Source: Algisphaera agarilytica (GTDB lineage Bacteria > Planctomycetota > Phycisphaerae > Phycisphaerales > Phycisphaeraceae). Taken from it: DNA of 64,000 bases. Where the stretch lies: assembly GCF_014207595.1 (NCBI RefSeq), contig NZ_JACHGY010000001.1:2176836-2240835 (forward strand). Reading direction: 5' to 3'. Each line of letters starts with the position of its first letter. Positions within the stretch are counted from its first letter, which is position 1. The position numbers and the translations under genes were made by a program. Shown here piece by piece: positions 8,504 through 20,224 of the stretch. The notes beneath the pieces are model-generated. The model was not told the origin of the DNA and did no database searches. It saw only the letters and a list, made by a program, of their open reading frames with translations.

Positions 8504-10255
8504 ATGACCGCACTGAATTCCAATCAATCGTCTCCTCAGACCAACGCCGCGCCCGCCCCGCGTGTGGGCGATCTGCTGCTGGAAAAGGGGCTGATCACCG
8601 ACGAACAGATCGAGCAGGCCCTGGCGTTTCAGAAGAGCCGGGGGCACAAGAAGCTCCTGGGCGAGGTCCTGGTGGAGATGGAGTTTGTCACCACCCACCA
8701 GGTGATGGAAGCGCTGGCGGATGCCTACGGCGTCCCCTTTGCCCGCCTGACGTCGAAGATGGCCGACCCGAAGGTCGTGGGTCTTCTCGAGCGCGAGTTC
8801 CTGGAGTCCCAGACCCTGCTGCCGTTGTTCCTGGTGCAGGGTAAGCTGACACTGGCGATGGCCGAGCCGACCAACGTGTTTGTGGTCGACGAAGTCGAGC
8901 GGATGACCGGCCACACCGTGCAGGTCGTCGCGACCACGCCCCAGGACATCGAAGAAACGCTGAAGTCGGTCCTGCCCGACGGCAACGTGTTCGTCATCGA
9001 CGACATGATGGACGTGAGCGATTCCGACTTGTCGGTGGTCGAGAAGCAGATCACGGACCTGTCCGACCTCGAAAACTCGGCGTCCGAATCGCCGGTGATC
9101 AAGCTGGTGAACTACATCGTCTACGCCGCGGTGAAAGACGGGGCGAGCGATATCCACATCGAGCCCGACGACGGCAACCTACGCGTCCGCTACCGAGTCG
9201 ACGGCCGGCTGTTTGAAAAGCTGTCTCCTCCGCACCAGATGCTGGCCGCGGTGGTCAGCCGGATCAAGATCATGGCCGGCCTGGACATCTCCGAACGCCG
9301 GGTGCCCCAGGACGGCGGCATCACGATCGTGATCGACAAACGACAGATCGACCTGCGGGTCTCGACCTGCCCCGGCAAGTTCGGCGAGAAAGTCGTCATC
9401 CGGATCATCGACACCCGCAACGCGATGACCAGCCTCGACAAGCTCGGCTTCGGCTACGAGATGCTCGAAAGCTTCCGCTCGACGATCCACGAGCCCAACG
9501 GCGTGTTCCTCGTCACCGGCCCCACGGGTTCGGGTAAGTCGACCTCGCTCTACGCCGCGCTCAACGAGATCAACAACGAAGCGATCAACATCTCCACGGT
9601 CGAAGACCCCGTGGAATACAACCTGTCGGGCGTGAACCAGTTCCAGGTCAACGAGAAGGCGGGCTTCACGTTCTCCGGCGCGCTGCGGTCGCTGCTGCGT
9701 CAGGACCCGGACGTGATCATGCTCGGTGAGATCCGCGACCAGGAGACCGCCAAGATCGCCACCCAGGCCGCGCTCACCGGCCACATGGTGCTCTCGACGC
9801 TGCACACCAACGATGCGCCCTCGGCGATCACCCGGCTGTACAACATCGGCGTTGAGCCCTATCTCGTCGCGGCGTCGATCCGCGGCGTGCTGGCCCAGCG
9901 CCTGGTCCGCAAGATCTGCAAGCACTGCAAAGAACAAGTCGAGATGACCCACACCTTGGAGCGCACCATCGAGCGATTGGTGCCCGCGGGTGAGGCGCCG
10001 CTCGAGACCGTGTACCACGGCACCGGGTGTCCGAAGTGCCGCGAGACCGGTTACGCCGGGCGTCTGGGCATCTACGAACTGATGATTCCCGACGACGAAT
10101 GCCTCGACCTCATCAGCCGCGGGGCGGGGCTTCAGGAGCTGCGCCGCCACGTCGAAGCGGGGAACGGCTACACCACCCTGCGTCAGGACGGCCTGGAAAA
10201 AGTCCGTGCCGGCCTCACCACCCTCGAAGAGTTATTCAAAGCTACCGCGGGTTGA
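8504..10255 (+). CDS. pilB: PilB/GspE assembly ATPase with MshEN-type N-terminus
   Basis: A hexameric traffic ATPase of 583 residues that powers pilus or pseudopilus extension. The N-terminal 20-150 region has two repeats of the L-x-E/K-x-G/E-...-L-x-x-A-L pattern (residues 20-43 and 51-76), typical of MshEN c-di-GMP-binding domains. The catalytic domain carries Walker A GPTGSGKST (339-347), an Asp box with STVEDPVEY (about 364-372), Walker B-like VIMLGEIRD (404-412) and the His box around STLHTNDAPS (431-440). A zinc tetracysteine follows (Cys472, Cys475 and CPKC about 500-503). Length and domain order are normal. It lies between the STAS gene and pilC. No retraction ATPase PilT is seen in this window. 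Confidence 0.93.
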   Translation: MTALNSNQSSPQTNAAPAPRVGDLLLEKGLITDEQIEQALAFQKSRGHKKLLGEVLVEMEFVTTHQVMEALADAYGVPFARLTSKMADPKVVGLLEREFLESQTLLPLFLVQGKLTLAMAEPTNVFVVDEVERMTGHTVQVVATTPQDIEETLKSVLPDGNVFVIDDMMDVSDSDLSVVEKQITDLSDLENSASESPVIKLVNYIVYAAVKDGASDIHIEPDDGNLRVRYRVDGRLFEKLSPPHQMLAAVVSRIKIMAGLDISERRVPQDGGITIVIDKRQIDLRVSTCPGKFGEKVVIRIIDTRNAMTSLDKLGFGYEMLESFRSTIHEPNGVFLVTGPTGSGKSTSLYAALNEINNEAINISTVEDPVEYNLSGVNQFQVNEKAGFTFSGALRSLLRQDPDVIMLGEIRDQETAKIATQAALTGHMVLSTLHTNDAPSAITRLYNIGVEPYLVAASIRGVLAQRLVRKICKHCKEQVEMTHTLERTIERLVPAGEAPLETVYHGTGCPKCRETGYAGRLGIYELMIPDDECLDLISRGAGLQELRRHVEAGNGYTTLRQDGLEKVRAGLTTLEELFKATAG

Positions 10256-10282
10256 TCCCGCTCATCGCGATAGAGCATTGCC

Positions 10283-11509
10283 ATGCCTGATTTCGTCTAC
10301 AAAGTCCGAACCGCCGCCGGGGAGCTGACCACCGGGATGATCACCGCCGCGTCCATCGCGGATGCGGGGGGGAAGCTGCGCAGCGACGGCATGTTCATCG
10401 TGAAGCTCGATCCGAGCCGCGGCGCGAAGTCCAAAGAAGCGGGCAAAGCCAAGACCGCCTCGGCCAGCACCCGTGTGCCCCGGCCGCTGATCATCGCCTT
10501 TGCCCACCAGCTGGCGGTGATGGTGGACACCGGCGTACCGATCAGCGAGGCGTTGCACTGCATCGCGGACCAATGCGACTCGGCCGAGTTCAAACTGATC
10601 CTCGAAGACGTTGCGTCGCAGGTCGAAGCGGGGGGCGAGCTCTCGACGGCGCTGGGCCGCTTCCCCAAGGTGTTCCCCACGATCATGGTCAGCCTCGTCC
10701 GTGCTTCGGAGGTCTCCGGCACGATGGGCGTCATGCTCGAACGCATCAGCAACTACATGGGCAAGGAATACCAGACCCAGAAAAAGATCAAGGGCGCGAT
10801 GACCTACCCGGCCGTGATGCTGGCGATGGTGTTGACCGTCACGGTGGGTCTGCTGGTGTGGGTGTTGCCCCGCTTTGCCACGATCTTTGAATCCAAGGGC
10901 GCGGCGCTGCCGCTGCCGACACGGATGTTGATGTTCATCAGCGATTCGTTGATGCTGCACTGGTATCTGTGGGTCGGGGGAACCGTGGCGCTGGTGGTCG
11001 GTTTTGTGGTGGGGATGCGGACTCACGCGGGGCGCCGCGTGTTCGACCGGGTCAAGCTGTCTTCGCCGATCTTCGGCGACTTGTTCTCCAAGCTGTATGT
11101 GACGCGCTCCACGCGCACGATGGGCACGATGATCAACGCCGGGGTGCCGGTGCTGGACATGATCGCGATCGTGAAGGACGTGACCCGCAACGCGCTGTAC
11201 GAAGACCTGTGGGAAACGGTCGACGATCGCCTGCGGCAAGGGGCCCAGCTGTCCGACGCCTTGTTCGATTCGCCGCTGATCCCGCGTTCGGTTGCGCAGA
11301 TGATCTATGCGGGCGAGAAGTCGGGGCGGCTTGGCCAGACCATGGAAAAGATCGCCGGCTTCACCGAAGAAGAATTCGACGAACAGATCAAGACGACCAC
11401 CAACCTGATCGAGCCGACGATGGTCGCGATCATGGGCGGGATTGTCGGCTTCGTCGCGATCGCGCTGCTCCTGCCGATCTTCTCGGTGAGCAGCGTGGTG
11501 GGCAGCTAA
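10283..11509 (+). CDS. pilC: PilC/GspF inner-membrane platform protein
   Basis: A 408-residue polytopic protein with two T2SSF domains (about 65-190 and 270-395), each starting with the conserved LA.ML..GVP...AL pattern; the first reads HQLAVMVDTGVPISEAL. Three transmembrane helices are visible: about 172-192, 218-240 and at the C-terminus 375-400. PilC is the inner-membrane rotor on which PilB acts. It follows pilB by 27 bases and ends only 12 bases before the converging topoisomerase B gene, leaving no room for a conventional terminator. Confidence 0.92.
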   Translation: MPDFVYKVRTAAGELTTGMITAASIADAGGKLRSDGMFIVKLDPSRGAKSKEAGKAKTASASTRVPRPLIIAFAHQLAVMVDTGVPISEALHCIADQCDSAEFKLILEDVASQVEAGGELSTALGRFPKVFPTIMVSLVRASEVSGTMGVMLERISNYMGKEYQTQKKIKGAMTYPAVMLAMVLTVTVGLLVWVLPRFATIFESKGAALPLPTRMLMFISDSLMLHWYLWVGGTVALVVGFVVGMRTHAGRRVFDRVKLSSPIFGDLFSKLYVTRSTRTMGTMINAGVPVLDMIAIVKDVTRNALYEDLWETVDDRLRQGAQLSDALFDSPLIPRSVAQMIYAGEKSGRLGQTMEKIAGFTEEEFDEQIKTTTNLIEPTMVAIMGGIVGFVAIALLLPIFSVSSVVGS

Positions 11510-11521
11510 GCGGCAACCGAT

Positions 11522-13429
11522 TCAGACGTCGATTTCCTCGGCGTCCTCGGCCCGTTCCATGATGAAGCGGAAGCGTGCCGAGGGGTCTTTGCCCATCAGG
11601 TCGCTCATCACGCGGTCGGTTTCGAGTTGGTCGGCGATCTCGACCCGCAGGAGTTTGCGCGTCTTGGGGTTGAGCGTGGTTTCCCACAGCACCTTGGGCA
11701 TCATCTCGCCCAAACCTTTGAACCGGGAGATTTCCGGTTTCGCGCGGCCGTTGGCTTCTTCGAGGATGCGGATGCGGTCTTCTTCGTCCGCGGCCCAGTG
11801 CGTCTCCTTGCCGATGTCGATGCGGAACAGCGGGGGCACGGCGATGTAGACCCGGCCGTCATCGATCAATGGCTTGAGGTGGCGGTAGAAGAATGTCAAC
11901 AGCAGTGTGGTGATGTGGTGGCCGTCGGAGTCGGCATCGGCGAGCAGGATGATGCGCTGGTAGCGGAGCTTGCTCGCGTCGAACGCCGGGCCGATGCCGC
12001 AGCCCATCGCGGTGACGAGGTCGGACAGCTCTTTGTTGTCGAGCACTTTCTTGAGGTTGGCGCTCTCGGTGTTGAGCACCTTGCCGCGCAGCGGGAGGAT
12101 GGCTTGGTGGGCGCGGTCCCGGCCCATCTTGGCGCTGCCGCCGGCCGAGTCGCCTTCGACGATGAATAGTTCCGAGTCACCACGGCCACTGGAGGAGCAG
12201 TCGCTGAGTTTGCCGGGCAGAGTGAGCTTGTTGGTCGCGCTCTTGCGGGAGATCGACGCCGAGGCCGCTCGGCTCGCAGCGCGTGCCCGGCTGGCGGCGA
12301 TGATGCGGGCCACGATTTGCTCGGCGACCGAGCTGTTGTTGTTCAACCACTGCTCAAGGGCTGGACGCAGCGCCCCGTCGACCATCGCTTGCACTTCGGG
12401 GTTGTTCAGCCGGTCCTTGGTTTGACCCTGGAATTGCGGGTCGGCGATGAACACCGAGAGGATGCCGACGAGCCCTTCGCGGATGTCGTCGTGGGTGATC
12501 TTGACGCCACGCGGGGTGAGCTTGTGGGTGTCGATGTAGTTGCGGACCGCTTTGGTCAGGCCGGCGCGGAAGCCGTTTTCGTGCGAGCCTCCCGCCGCGG
12601 TGGTGATGCCGTTGACGTAGCTGCGGATGTGCTCGTCGGTGGACTCGGTCCACTGCAAGACGAGTTCGACGCGTTCGCCGTTCTCTTTCTCGAAGCCGAA
12701 AGCGGCGTCGTGGATCGGCCGGGCGTTACGCTCCTTGAGCACCTGGTTGAGGTAATCCGCAATGCCGTTGTGGTGCTGGAACGTGGCCTTGTTGCCGTTG
12801 ACCTCGTCGACGAAGTTCACCTTCACGCCCTTGTGCAGGAAACTGACGGTTTCGAGCCGGCCCTTGAGCGTTTCGGGGTTGAACTGGGTCTTGGGGAAGA
12901 TGGTCGGGTCGACGGTGAAGGTGATCGTGGTGCCGGTGCCGCGGGTGGCGCCCTTCTTCTTGAGCAGCTTGGTGGTGGGCTTGCCCTTGGCAAACTCCAT
13001 CTTGTATTCGTTGCCGTCGCGCTTGACCTGGGCGGTGAGCTTTTTGGACAGAGCGTTGACGACGGACGCGCCGACACCGTGGAGGCCGCCTGAGGTTTTG
13101 TAGTTGCCTTCGCCGTCGTTCTGGAACTTGCCGCCGGCGTGGAGTTCGGTGAGGACGAGTTCGAGGCCGGTCTTCCCGGTCTTGCGGTTCTTGTCGACGG
13201 GGATGCCCCGGCCGTTGTCGGCCACGCTGACGGTGTCGCCGGTCTTGTGCAGGGTGAGGGTTATCTCGGTCGCATGGCCGTTCATGGCCTCGTCGACCGA
13301 GTTGTCGAGCACTTCCCAGGCCATGTGGTGTAGGCCGGCAGAACTCACGCCGCCGATGTACATGCCGGGGCGTTTGCGCACGGCTTCGAGGCCTTGCAGA
13401 ACGTCGAGTTGGTTGGCGGTATAGGCCAT
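11522..13429 (-). CDS. Type IIA topoisomerase subunit B (GyrB/ParE family)
   Basis: A 635-residue ATPase subunit. The GHKL domain has DNSVDEA (42-48), the DNGRGIP loop (71-77) and GGLHGVG; a transducer domain contains QTKDRL; and the C-terminal TOPRIM has EGDSAGG and DADSDG motifs followed by the FKGLGEM block. Several C-terminal features (LPGKL, RIDIGKE) are shared with ParE, but the length and ending also fit short GyrB proteins, so gyrase versus topoisomerase IV is left open. It starts 11 bases after the A-subunit stop with GAGGT upstream. The two subunits together pass DNA duplexes to relieve supercoils or decatenate chromosomes. Confidence 0.92.
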   Translation of the reverse strand: MAYTANQLDVLQGLEAVRKRPGMYIGGVSSAGLHHMAWEVLDNSVDEAMNGHATEITLTLHKTGDTVSVADNGRGIPVDKNRKTGKTGLELVLTELHAGGKFQNDGEGNYKTSGGLHGVGASVVNALSKKLTAQVKRDGNEYKMEFAKGKPTTKLLKKKGATRGTGTTITFTVDPTIFPKTQFNPETLKGRLETVSFLHKGVKVNFVDEVNGNKATFQHHNGIADYLNQVLKERNARPIHDAAFGFEKENGERVELVLQWTESTDEHIRSYVNGITTAAGGSHENGFRAGLTKAVRNYIDTHKLTPRGVKITHDDIREGLVGILSVFIADPQFQGQTKDRLNNPEVQAMVDGALRPALEQWLNNNSSVAEQIVARIIAASRARAASRAASASISRKSATNKLTLPGKLSDCSSSGRGDSELFIVEGDSAGGSAKMGRDRAHQAILPLRGKVLNTESANLKKVLDNKELSDLVTAMGCGIGPAFDASKLRYQRIILLADADSDGHHITTLLLTFFYRHLKPLIDDGRVYIAVPPLFRIDIGKETHWAADEEDRIRILEEANGRAKPEISRFKGLGEMMPKVLWETTLNPKTRKLLRVEIADQLETDRVMSDLMGKDPSARFRFIMERAEDAEEIDV

Positions 13430-13440
13430 GGGGTTCTACC

Positions 13441-15897
<2,457 letters not shown>

Positions 15898-15997
15898 CGA
15901 TCAAGCCCTCCGTGGCTTGCGGGGTGAGGCGATGAAATACACGAATCAGCGGGCGGGGCTCGGCCTTGCCCGGGGGGAATGAAATAGACTATCACGC

Positions 15998-16498
15998 ATG
16001 GCCGAAGGATTCACCCGCGTGTTGGGCATCGACCCCGGGCTGCGGCTCACGGGCTACGGCGTGGTCGATCTGCACGACGGCACCCTCGAACCCACCCTCG
16101 TCGAAGGGGGCGTCATCCGCCTCGACGCCAAGCAGCCCATGGAACACCGTCTGCTGCAGCTCCGCAATGAGCTGTCCGAGCTGATCGCTCAAGTGAAGCC
16201 CGACCGCATGGCCGTGGAACAGCTCTACGCCCACTACGCCCACCCCCGCACCGCGATCCTTATGGGACACGCCCGCGGGGTCATCCTGCTCTGCGGCACC
16301 GCGGCGGGTCTGCCCACCGAGCACCTCGCCGCCACGGAAATCAAGAAGTCACTCACCGGCAACGGCCACGCCACGAAAGAGCAGATGCAGCTCTCGATCC
16401 AGGCCCAGTGCCGCCTTGCCGAACCACCCAGCCCGCCGGACGTTGCGGACGCGATCGCGATCGCGCTATGCCACGCCCGAAGGATCGCCACGGGATAA
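15998..16498 (+). CDS. ruvC: Crossover junction endodeoxyribonuclease RuvC
   Basis: A 166-residue Holliday-junction resolvase. The RNase H-like fold is marked by GIDPG with Asp12, the VEQLY block with Glu74, and a C-terminal acidic pair Asp148/Asp151 in DVADAIAIA, matching the four catalytic carboxylates of the family. The length is typical. It would act with the RuvAB motor to cut four-way junctions; ruvA and ruvB are not next to it in this window. The small downstream membrane gene begins three bases after its stop, so the two are probably co-transcribed. Confidence 0.95.
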   Translation: MAEGFTRVLGIDPGLRLTGYGVVDLHDGTLEPTLVEGGVIRLDAKQPMEHRLLQLRNELSELIAQVKPDRMAVEQLYAHYAHPRTAILMGHARGVILLCGTAAGLPTEHLAATEIKKSLTGNGHATKEQMQLSIQAQCRLAEPPSPPDVADAIAIALCHARRIATG

Positions 16499-16501
16499 CG
16501 C

Positions 16502-16822
16502 ATGACGTTTATGGATGTACTGGTTTACGGATTCGGGGGGTTGTCGGCCCTCGTATGGGGCGTAGCGTTGGTGATCAATGCCGTGGTCTTTGTGCAGCGG
16601 GTGGTGAGAGACAAGCCCAGTCGGCTGGAGCCGGTGGGGTTTGTGAGCCTGATCGCGGGGATCTGGGCCTACTTCGCGGCCCGTTCGGTCTGGCCGACGC
16701 TGGGTTGGGTGGGGATGGCTTTTGTGTTGCTGCCGCTGGTTTTGGCGGTGATGGCCAAGGGCGTCGACTACCCCGGGCCCAACTCGGACGCTCCCATGGA
16801 TTCCGATAATCCGAACTCCTGA
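16502..16822 (+). CDS. Small membrane protein of unknown function
   Basis: A 106-residue protein with three likely transmembrane helices (about residues 5-28, 46-64 and 66-84), a short basic cytoplasmic loop around 33-42, and a polar Asp/Asn/Ser-rich tail. It begins three bases after ruvC, with an ATG and a plausible upstream purine stretch. I do not recognise the family. Membrane-protein composition and tight spacing argue that it is real and not a chance frame. Confidence 0.6.
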   Translation: MTFMDVLVYGFGGLSALVWGVALVINAVVFVQRVVRDKPSRLEPVGFVSLIAGIWAYFAARSVWPTLGWVGMAFVLLPLVLAVMAKGVDYPGPNSDAPMDSDNPNS

Positions 16823-16916
16823 TCGCGTTGGCATCCACGCCAACCCTCCACCGATACACCTTGCGGCGTCGGCGTGGCCGGCGGCTTTTGGTCCCCCGCC
16901 CCGAGGTGTAGACGAG

Positions 16917-17762
16917 ATGACGAGCGAACGCGAAGCAAAGGTTTGGATGGTGGCGGCAGCGGTCATGCTGGCGTGGGCGTGCATCATGGTGGGATGCACA
17001 ACCTCGACCACCGTGGGCTCGATCGCACCCGTCGTCTCTCCCTCGGTAAGCGAGAACGGCCCGGTGTGGACCGAGTCGACGACGCTGACCCTCTCGCCCG
17101 ACGCGTCGTCGATCACGACCCCGGATCAACCGGCAGGTTCGATCGAGTCGGCGTCGCTGTTCACCGTCGAGACCGAGCCCGCCGCGCCCCAGCCCGTTGA
17201 TGATGCGTCGCCCGTGCGTGACATCGATCTGCGTGGGCTGTCGATCGCTCAGCCGCTGGTGCTGGCCAAGCGTTTGATGATCGCCTCGGCCGAGCTGCTG
17301 CCCGAGACCACGCCCGATTGGGCGTCGACGATCTCGGCAGCCACGCCCGCCGACTTCCTGGCCCAACCCGTCGCCGCGTCGACCGTCTGGGCCCAGCGGC
17401 TGGGTTACGACCGCCCGGCCTCGGAGTCCGGATCGGCGGTCCTGGGCTGGGCGGCGCTGGAACGCAGCGCCGTGATGCTGCAGCCGTGGGAGAGCGACCC
17501 CACGCCGACGCCCAACGCCGCCGCCACGCTGACCGCCGAGGACGCCAAGTTCGACGCGGCGGGGATGGTGGCCCTGGTGATCGGCGCGATGGTCCTGCTC
17601 TTCGGCGGCGAGGCTGTGGTGGTGTGGGCCCTCAACCGACGCGGCCAATCGGTGCGGGTGATCGAGACGCCCGTGACGGCCGAGCAAGTGGAAGACTCGA
17701 TCTTCCGCTTCCCCGAGCCGATCGAAGACGACGCCGACGAGTCGTACTCCCGGGCCGCGTAA
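16917..17762 (+). CDS. Hypothetical lipoprotein with C-terminal membrane helix
   Basis: A 281-residue protein with an N-terminal hydrophobic segment ending in a lipobox-like IMVGC (Cys about residue 27). A Ser/Thr/Pro-rich extracytoplasmic linker (30-100) follows, then a helical region, a second transmembrane helix (about 214-236) and an acidic C-terminal tail. A lipidated N-terminus together with a C-terminal membrane helix is unusual; alternatively the first segment is a plain anchor. No family recognised. Confidence 0.65.
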   Translation: MTSEREAKVWMVAAAVMLAWACIMVGCTTSTTVGSIAPVVSPSVSENGPVWTESTTLTLSPDASSITTPDQPAGSIESASLFTVETEPAAPQPVDDASPVRDIDLRGLSIAQPLVLAKRLMIASAELLPETTPDWASTISAATPADFLAQPVAASTVWAQRLGYDRPASESGSAVLGWAALERSAVMLQPWESDPTPTPNAAATLTAEDAKFDAAGMVALVIGAMVLLFGGEAVVVWALNRRGQSVRVIETPVTAEQVEDSIFRFPEPIEDDADESYSRAA

Positions 17763-17775
17763 TCCGTTTGCTGCG

Positions 17776-17808
17776 TTAGCCGCGGGGCTTGGCCCCGCGC
17801 GTCTCCGA
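17776..17808 (+). repeat. REP-like palindrome, family A copy 1
   Basis: An 8-bp perfect stem cgcggggc (17781-17788) / gccccgcg (17792-17799) with a 3-base loop, framed by ttagccgcgg on the left and tccga on the right. The same frame recurs in inverse orientation at 41809-41838. It lies 14 bases after a stop codon and before the HAD gene. Confidence 0.6.
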
Positions 17809-17875
17809 ACCGCAAGTCGATATCGCTACACATTCCAGCGCCCCTCAACGCGTTCGCCGGATAGACTCATCCAAC

Positions 17876-18583
17876 ATGGACGACCTGCCCCGCGCGATCC
17901 TCTTCGACCTCGACGACACGATCCTCGACACCACGCTCAGCGCCACCCGCGTCTGGCGGGAGACCGCCAAGGCGTTCGAGTCTGAGATCGGCCAACCCGC
18001 CGAGGTCTTCGACCCCATCCTCGACGCCTCGCGCATCTGGTACTGGTCCGACCCCAAGCGCAACCACGAGGGCCGGCTCGACGTGCAGAAGTCACGCATC
18101 GAAGTCACCCACCACGGCCTGCTCGAACTGGGCATCGACAACTACGACCTCGCCACCCGCTTCGCCGACTACTACAGCGACCACCGCGTCACGTCGATGC
18201 GGCCCTTCCCCGGCGCGATCGAAACCCTCGAACACTTCGTCGCCTCGGGTGTGCCCATGGCGCTGATCACCAACGGCGACGCCCAGGGCCAACGCGACAA
18301 GGTCGCCCACTTCGACCTCACCCAGTATTTCCAGGCGGTGCTCATCGAGGGCGAGCTCGGCTTCGGCAAGCCCGACCCGCGCGTCTTCCAACAGGCGCTG
18401 CGCGCCTGCGACGCCCCCGCCGAGGATTCATGGTGCGTCGGCGACAACCTCGCCTGGGAAGTCGCCGCCCCGCAGTCCATGGGCATGCAAGGCATCTGGA
18501 ACGACTGGGAAGGCAAGACCCTGCCCGAAGACAGCGAGATCATCCCCGACCGCGTCATCACCCGCATCGCGGAGTTGGTCTGA
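17876..18583 (+). CDS. HAD-superfamily phosphatase
   Basis: A 235-residue HAD hydrolase. The ATG at 17876 is chosen because motif I, LFDLDDT with nucleophile Asp11 and Asp13, then falls at the usual distance from the N-terminus; an upstream in-frame TTG would add 29 residues that overlap a palindromic repeat. Motif II is the ALITNGD region, the motif III lysine lies in FGKPDPR, and motif IV is the GDN of CVGDNLAWEV. A four-helix cap sits between motifs I and II. It resembles YjjG/phosphoglycolate-phosphatase-like enzymes; the substrate cannot be assigned. It converges with the DJ-1/PfpI gene across a hairpin element. Confidence 0.85.
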   Translation: MDDLPRAILFDLDDTILDTTLSATRVWRETAKAFESEIGQPAEVFDPILDASRIWYWSDPKRNHEGRLDVQKSRIEVTHHGLLELGIDNYDLATRFADYYSDHRVTSMRPFPGAIETLEHFVASGVPMALITNGDAQGQRDKVAHFDLTQYFQAVLIEGELGFGKPDPRVFQQALRACDAPAEDSWCVGDNLAWEVAAPQSMGMQGIWNDWEGKTLPEDSEIIPDRVITRIAELV

Positions 18584-18592
18584 GAAGGATCA

Positions 18593-18658
18593 GGCTCGGA
18601 TTTTTCGGATGGATGCGGATCAAGGCATCAATCCGATTTCATCCGAGACATCCGAGCC
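18593..18658. repeat. Palindromic element, family B copy 1, at a convergent junction
   Basis: Outer arms ggctcggat (18593-18601) and atccgagcc (18650-18658) pair perfectly, and the inner segments (18605-18620 with 18631-18646) pair at about 13 of 16 positions. A related element sits at 30694-30776, also between converging genes. It may be a bidirectional terminator or REP-like element. Confidence 0.6.
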
Positions 18659-18664
18659 AAACTT

Positions 18665-19198
18665 CTAATTCATCATCATCGCAATCAACGCCGCCATGAA
18701 CGCCGGCAGGTCGTCGGGCCGGCGGCTGCTGACGCGTTGGTGCTTCTCATCCACGCAGACTTCCTGATCCACCCAGACCGCGCCGGCGTTCGTGAGGTCG
18801 TCGGTGAGCCCCGGCGTGCTGGTGTAGGTCACGCCCTTGACGATGCCCGCCGAGATGTCGATCCACGGGCCGTGGCAGACGCTGGCGATGGGTTTGCCCG
18901 CGTCGGCGATGGCTTTGGTGATCTGCTTGACCTCGTCGTAGCGTCGCAGCTTGTCGGGCATCCACCCGCCGGGCACGACCAGCGCGTCGAAGTCGTCGGC
19001 ACTCAGGTCACGCACCGCCGCGTCGCTCTTCTGCGGGTAGCTGTACTTGCCCTGGTACACCACGCCCGCTTCGAGGCCGGCGATCGTCACCTCGGCCCCC
19101 GCTTCACGGAGGCGGTACTTGGGGTATTGCAGCTCCTGGTCTTCGTAGTCGTCGCCCACAAAGATCAGGACGCGTTTGTTTTCGAGCGGTTTGGTCAT
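18665..19198 (-). CDS. DJ-1/PfpI family protein
   Basis: A 177-residue class I glutamine-amidotransferase-like protein. The nucleophile elbow ASVCHGPW puts the reactive Cys at residue 108, followed by the His109 typical of PfpI/YhbO-like proteins; an acidic residue near 19-22 (EDQE) could complete the site. Members act as proteases, deglycases or glyoxalases, and the sequence does not decide which. The length is normal. The M48 protease gene lies 30 bases upstream on the same strand, so the two may be co-transcribed as a protein quality-control pair (inference). Confidence 0.88.
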   Translation of the reverse strand: MTKPLENKRVLIFVGDDYEDQELQYPKYRLREAGAEVTIAGLEAGVVYQGKYSYPQKSDAAVRDLSADDFDALVVPGGWMPDKLRRYDEVKQITKAIADAGKPIASVCHGPWIDISAGIVKGVTYTSTPGLTDDLTNAGAVWVDQEVCVDEKHQRVSSRRPDDLPAFMAALIAMMMN

Positions 19199-19228
19199 GG
19201 CGGTTGCTTCGGCGGTTGGTGGGGGTGG

Positions 19229-20092
19229 TCAGCGGATCAGGCCGCTCGGCACGCCGTTGGGGAACATCTGTTTGATCTGTTGCTCGACGAGGCCGACACG
19301 TTCTTCGGGGTGGGGGTGGGTCGAGAGCATCTCGGGCGGGTGAGCGCCGCCGGACGCCTCGGCGAGGATCTGCAGCAGCTCGACCATGCCCTGCGGATGG
19401 TAGCCCGCCTCGACCATGTAGTGCACCCCGTGGTGGTCGCATTCACGTTCGTGCTCACGGCTGTAGCCCTTGCCCAGCACATCGAGAAACTGCGCCGCGA
19501 TCTGCGCCCCGGTGACATCGCCCGTCGCCATGCCCGCGGCGCCGCTGAGCTGCTGGAAGAACTGGCCCTGGGCCATCTGCTGGGCGCCGTGGCGTTGGAT
19601 GACGTGGGTGATCTCGTGGGCCATGACCGCGGCGAGCTGCGAGTCGCTGAGCTGGTCGTGCAGCACGTCGGTGATGAACGTCTGCCCGCCGGGCAGGGCG
19701 AAGGCGTTGACGACCTGATCGTCGGCGAGCAACGTGAACTCGAATTCGTACGGGCTCTCGGCGGTGCCGTGGTGGCGCTTCGCGGCTTCGACGAGTTCAC
19801 GTCCGATGCGGTCCAGCCGGGCCTGCGCTTCGGGGTCGGGCTCCACGCCGCCGAACTGCTGGGTCAGGCTCGGCACCGCTTGCAGCCCCAGCGCGACTTC
19901 GTCGGCGGGCGTCAATCCGACGCGTTGTTGCTGGCCGGTGAACGGGTTGGTGCTGCTGGTGCTCAGGTAACTGATCAACGCAAACCCCGCGATCACCAGC
20001 GCGATCACCAACCGTATCTTGAACGACCCCATCTTCCCGCCCCGGCGGGGACGGCGGCGGTTTGATCCGGGCATGGGCAGACGAATAGGCAT
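19229..20092 (-). CDS. M48-family membrane-anchored metalloprotease
   Basis: A 287-residue zinc protease. AGGAGG lies 5 bases before the ATG. A basic N-terminus and one transmembrane helix (about 26-44) precede the peptidase domain with HEITH (159-163) as the HExxH zinc site and a downstream glutamate in the REHERECDHHG segment as third ligand. An STHPHPEERV motif near the C-terminus is typical of the BepA/LoiP/YcaL branch. It probably acts at the periplasmic face on outer-membrane or misfolded proteins. No TPR domain is present, unlike BepA. Confidence 0.88.
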   Translation of the reverse strand: MPIRLPMPGSNRRRPRRGGKMGSFKIRLVIALVIAGFALISYLSTSSTNPFTGQQQRVGLTPADEVALGLQAVPSLTQQFGGVEPDPEAQARLDRIGRELVEAAKRHHGTAESPYEFEFTLLADDQVVNAFALPGGQTFITDVLHDQLSDSQLAAVMAHEITHVIQRHGAQQMAQGQFFQQLSGAAGMATGDVTGAQIAAQFLDVLGKGYSREHERECDHHGVHYMVEAGYHPQGMVELLQILAEASGGAHPPEMLSTHPHPEERVGLVEQQIKQMFPNGVPSGLIR

Positions 20093-20224
20093 AGCAGGTC
20101 CTCCTGATCGCAGCCCCTATTCTATCCGCGTTGTCGATCGACCTTGCCACGCTTTACGGCGAGTTCACAACCCGCGGTGCCAAAGCTCGGGCGCAAGCCG
20201 TTGCGCCGCTCGCGCCATACCCAC

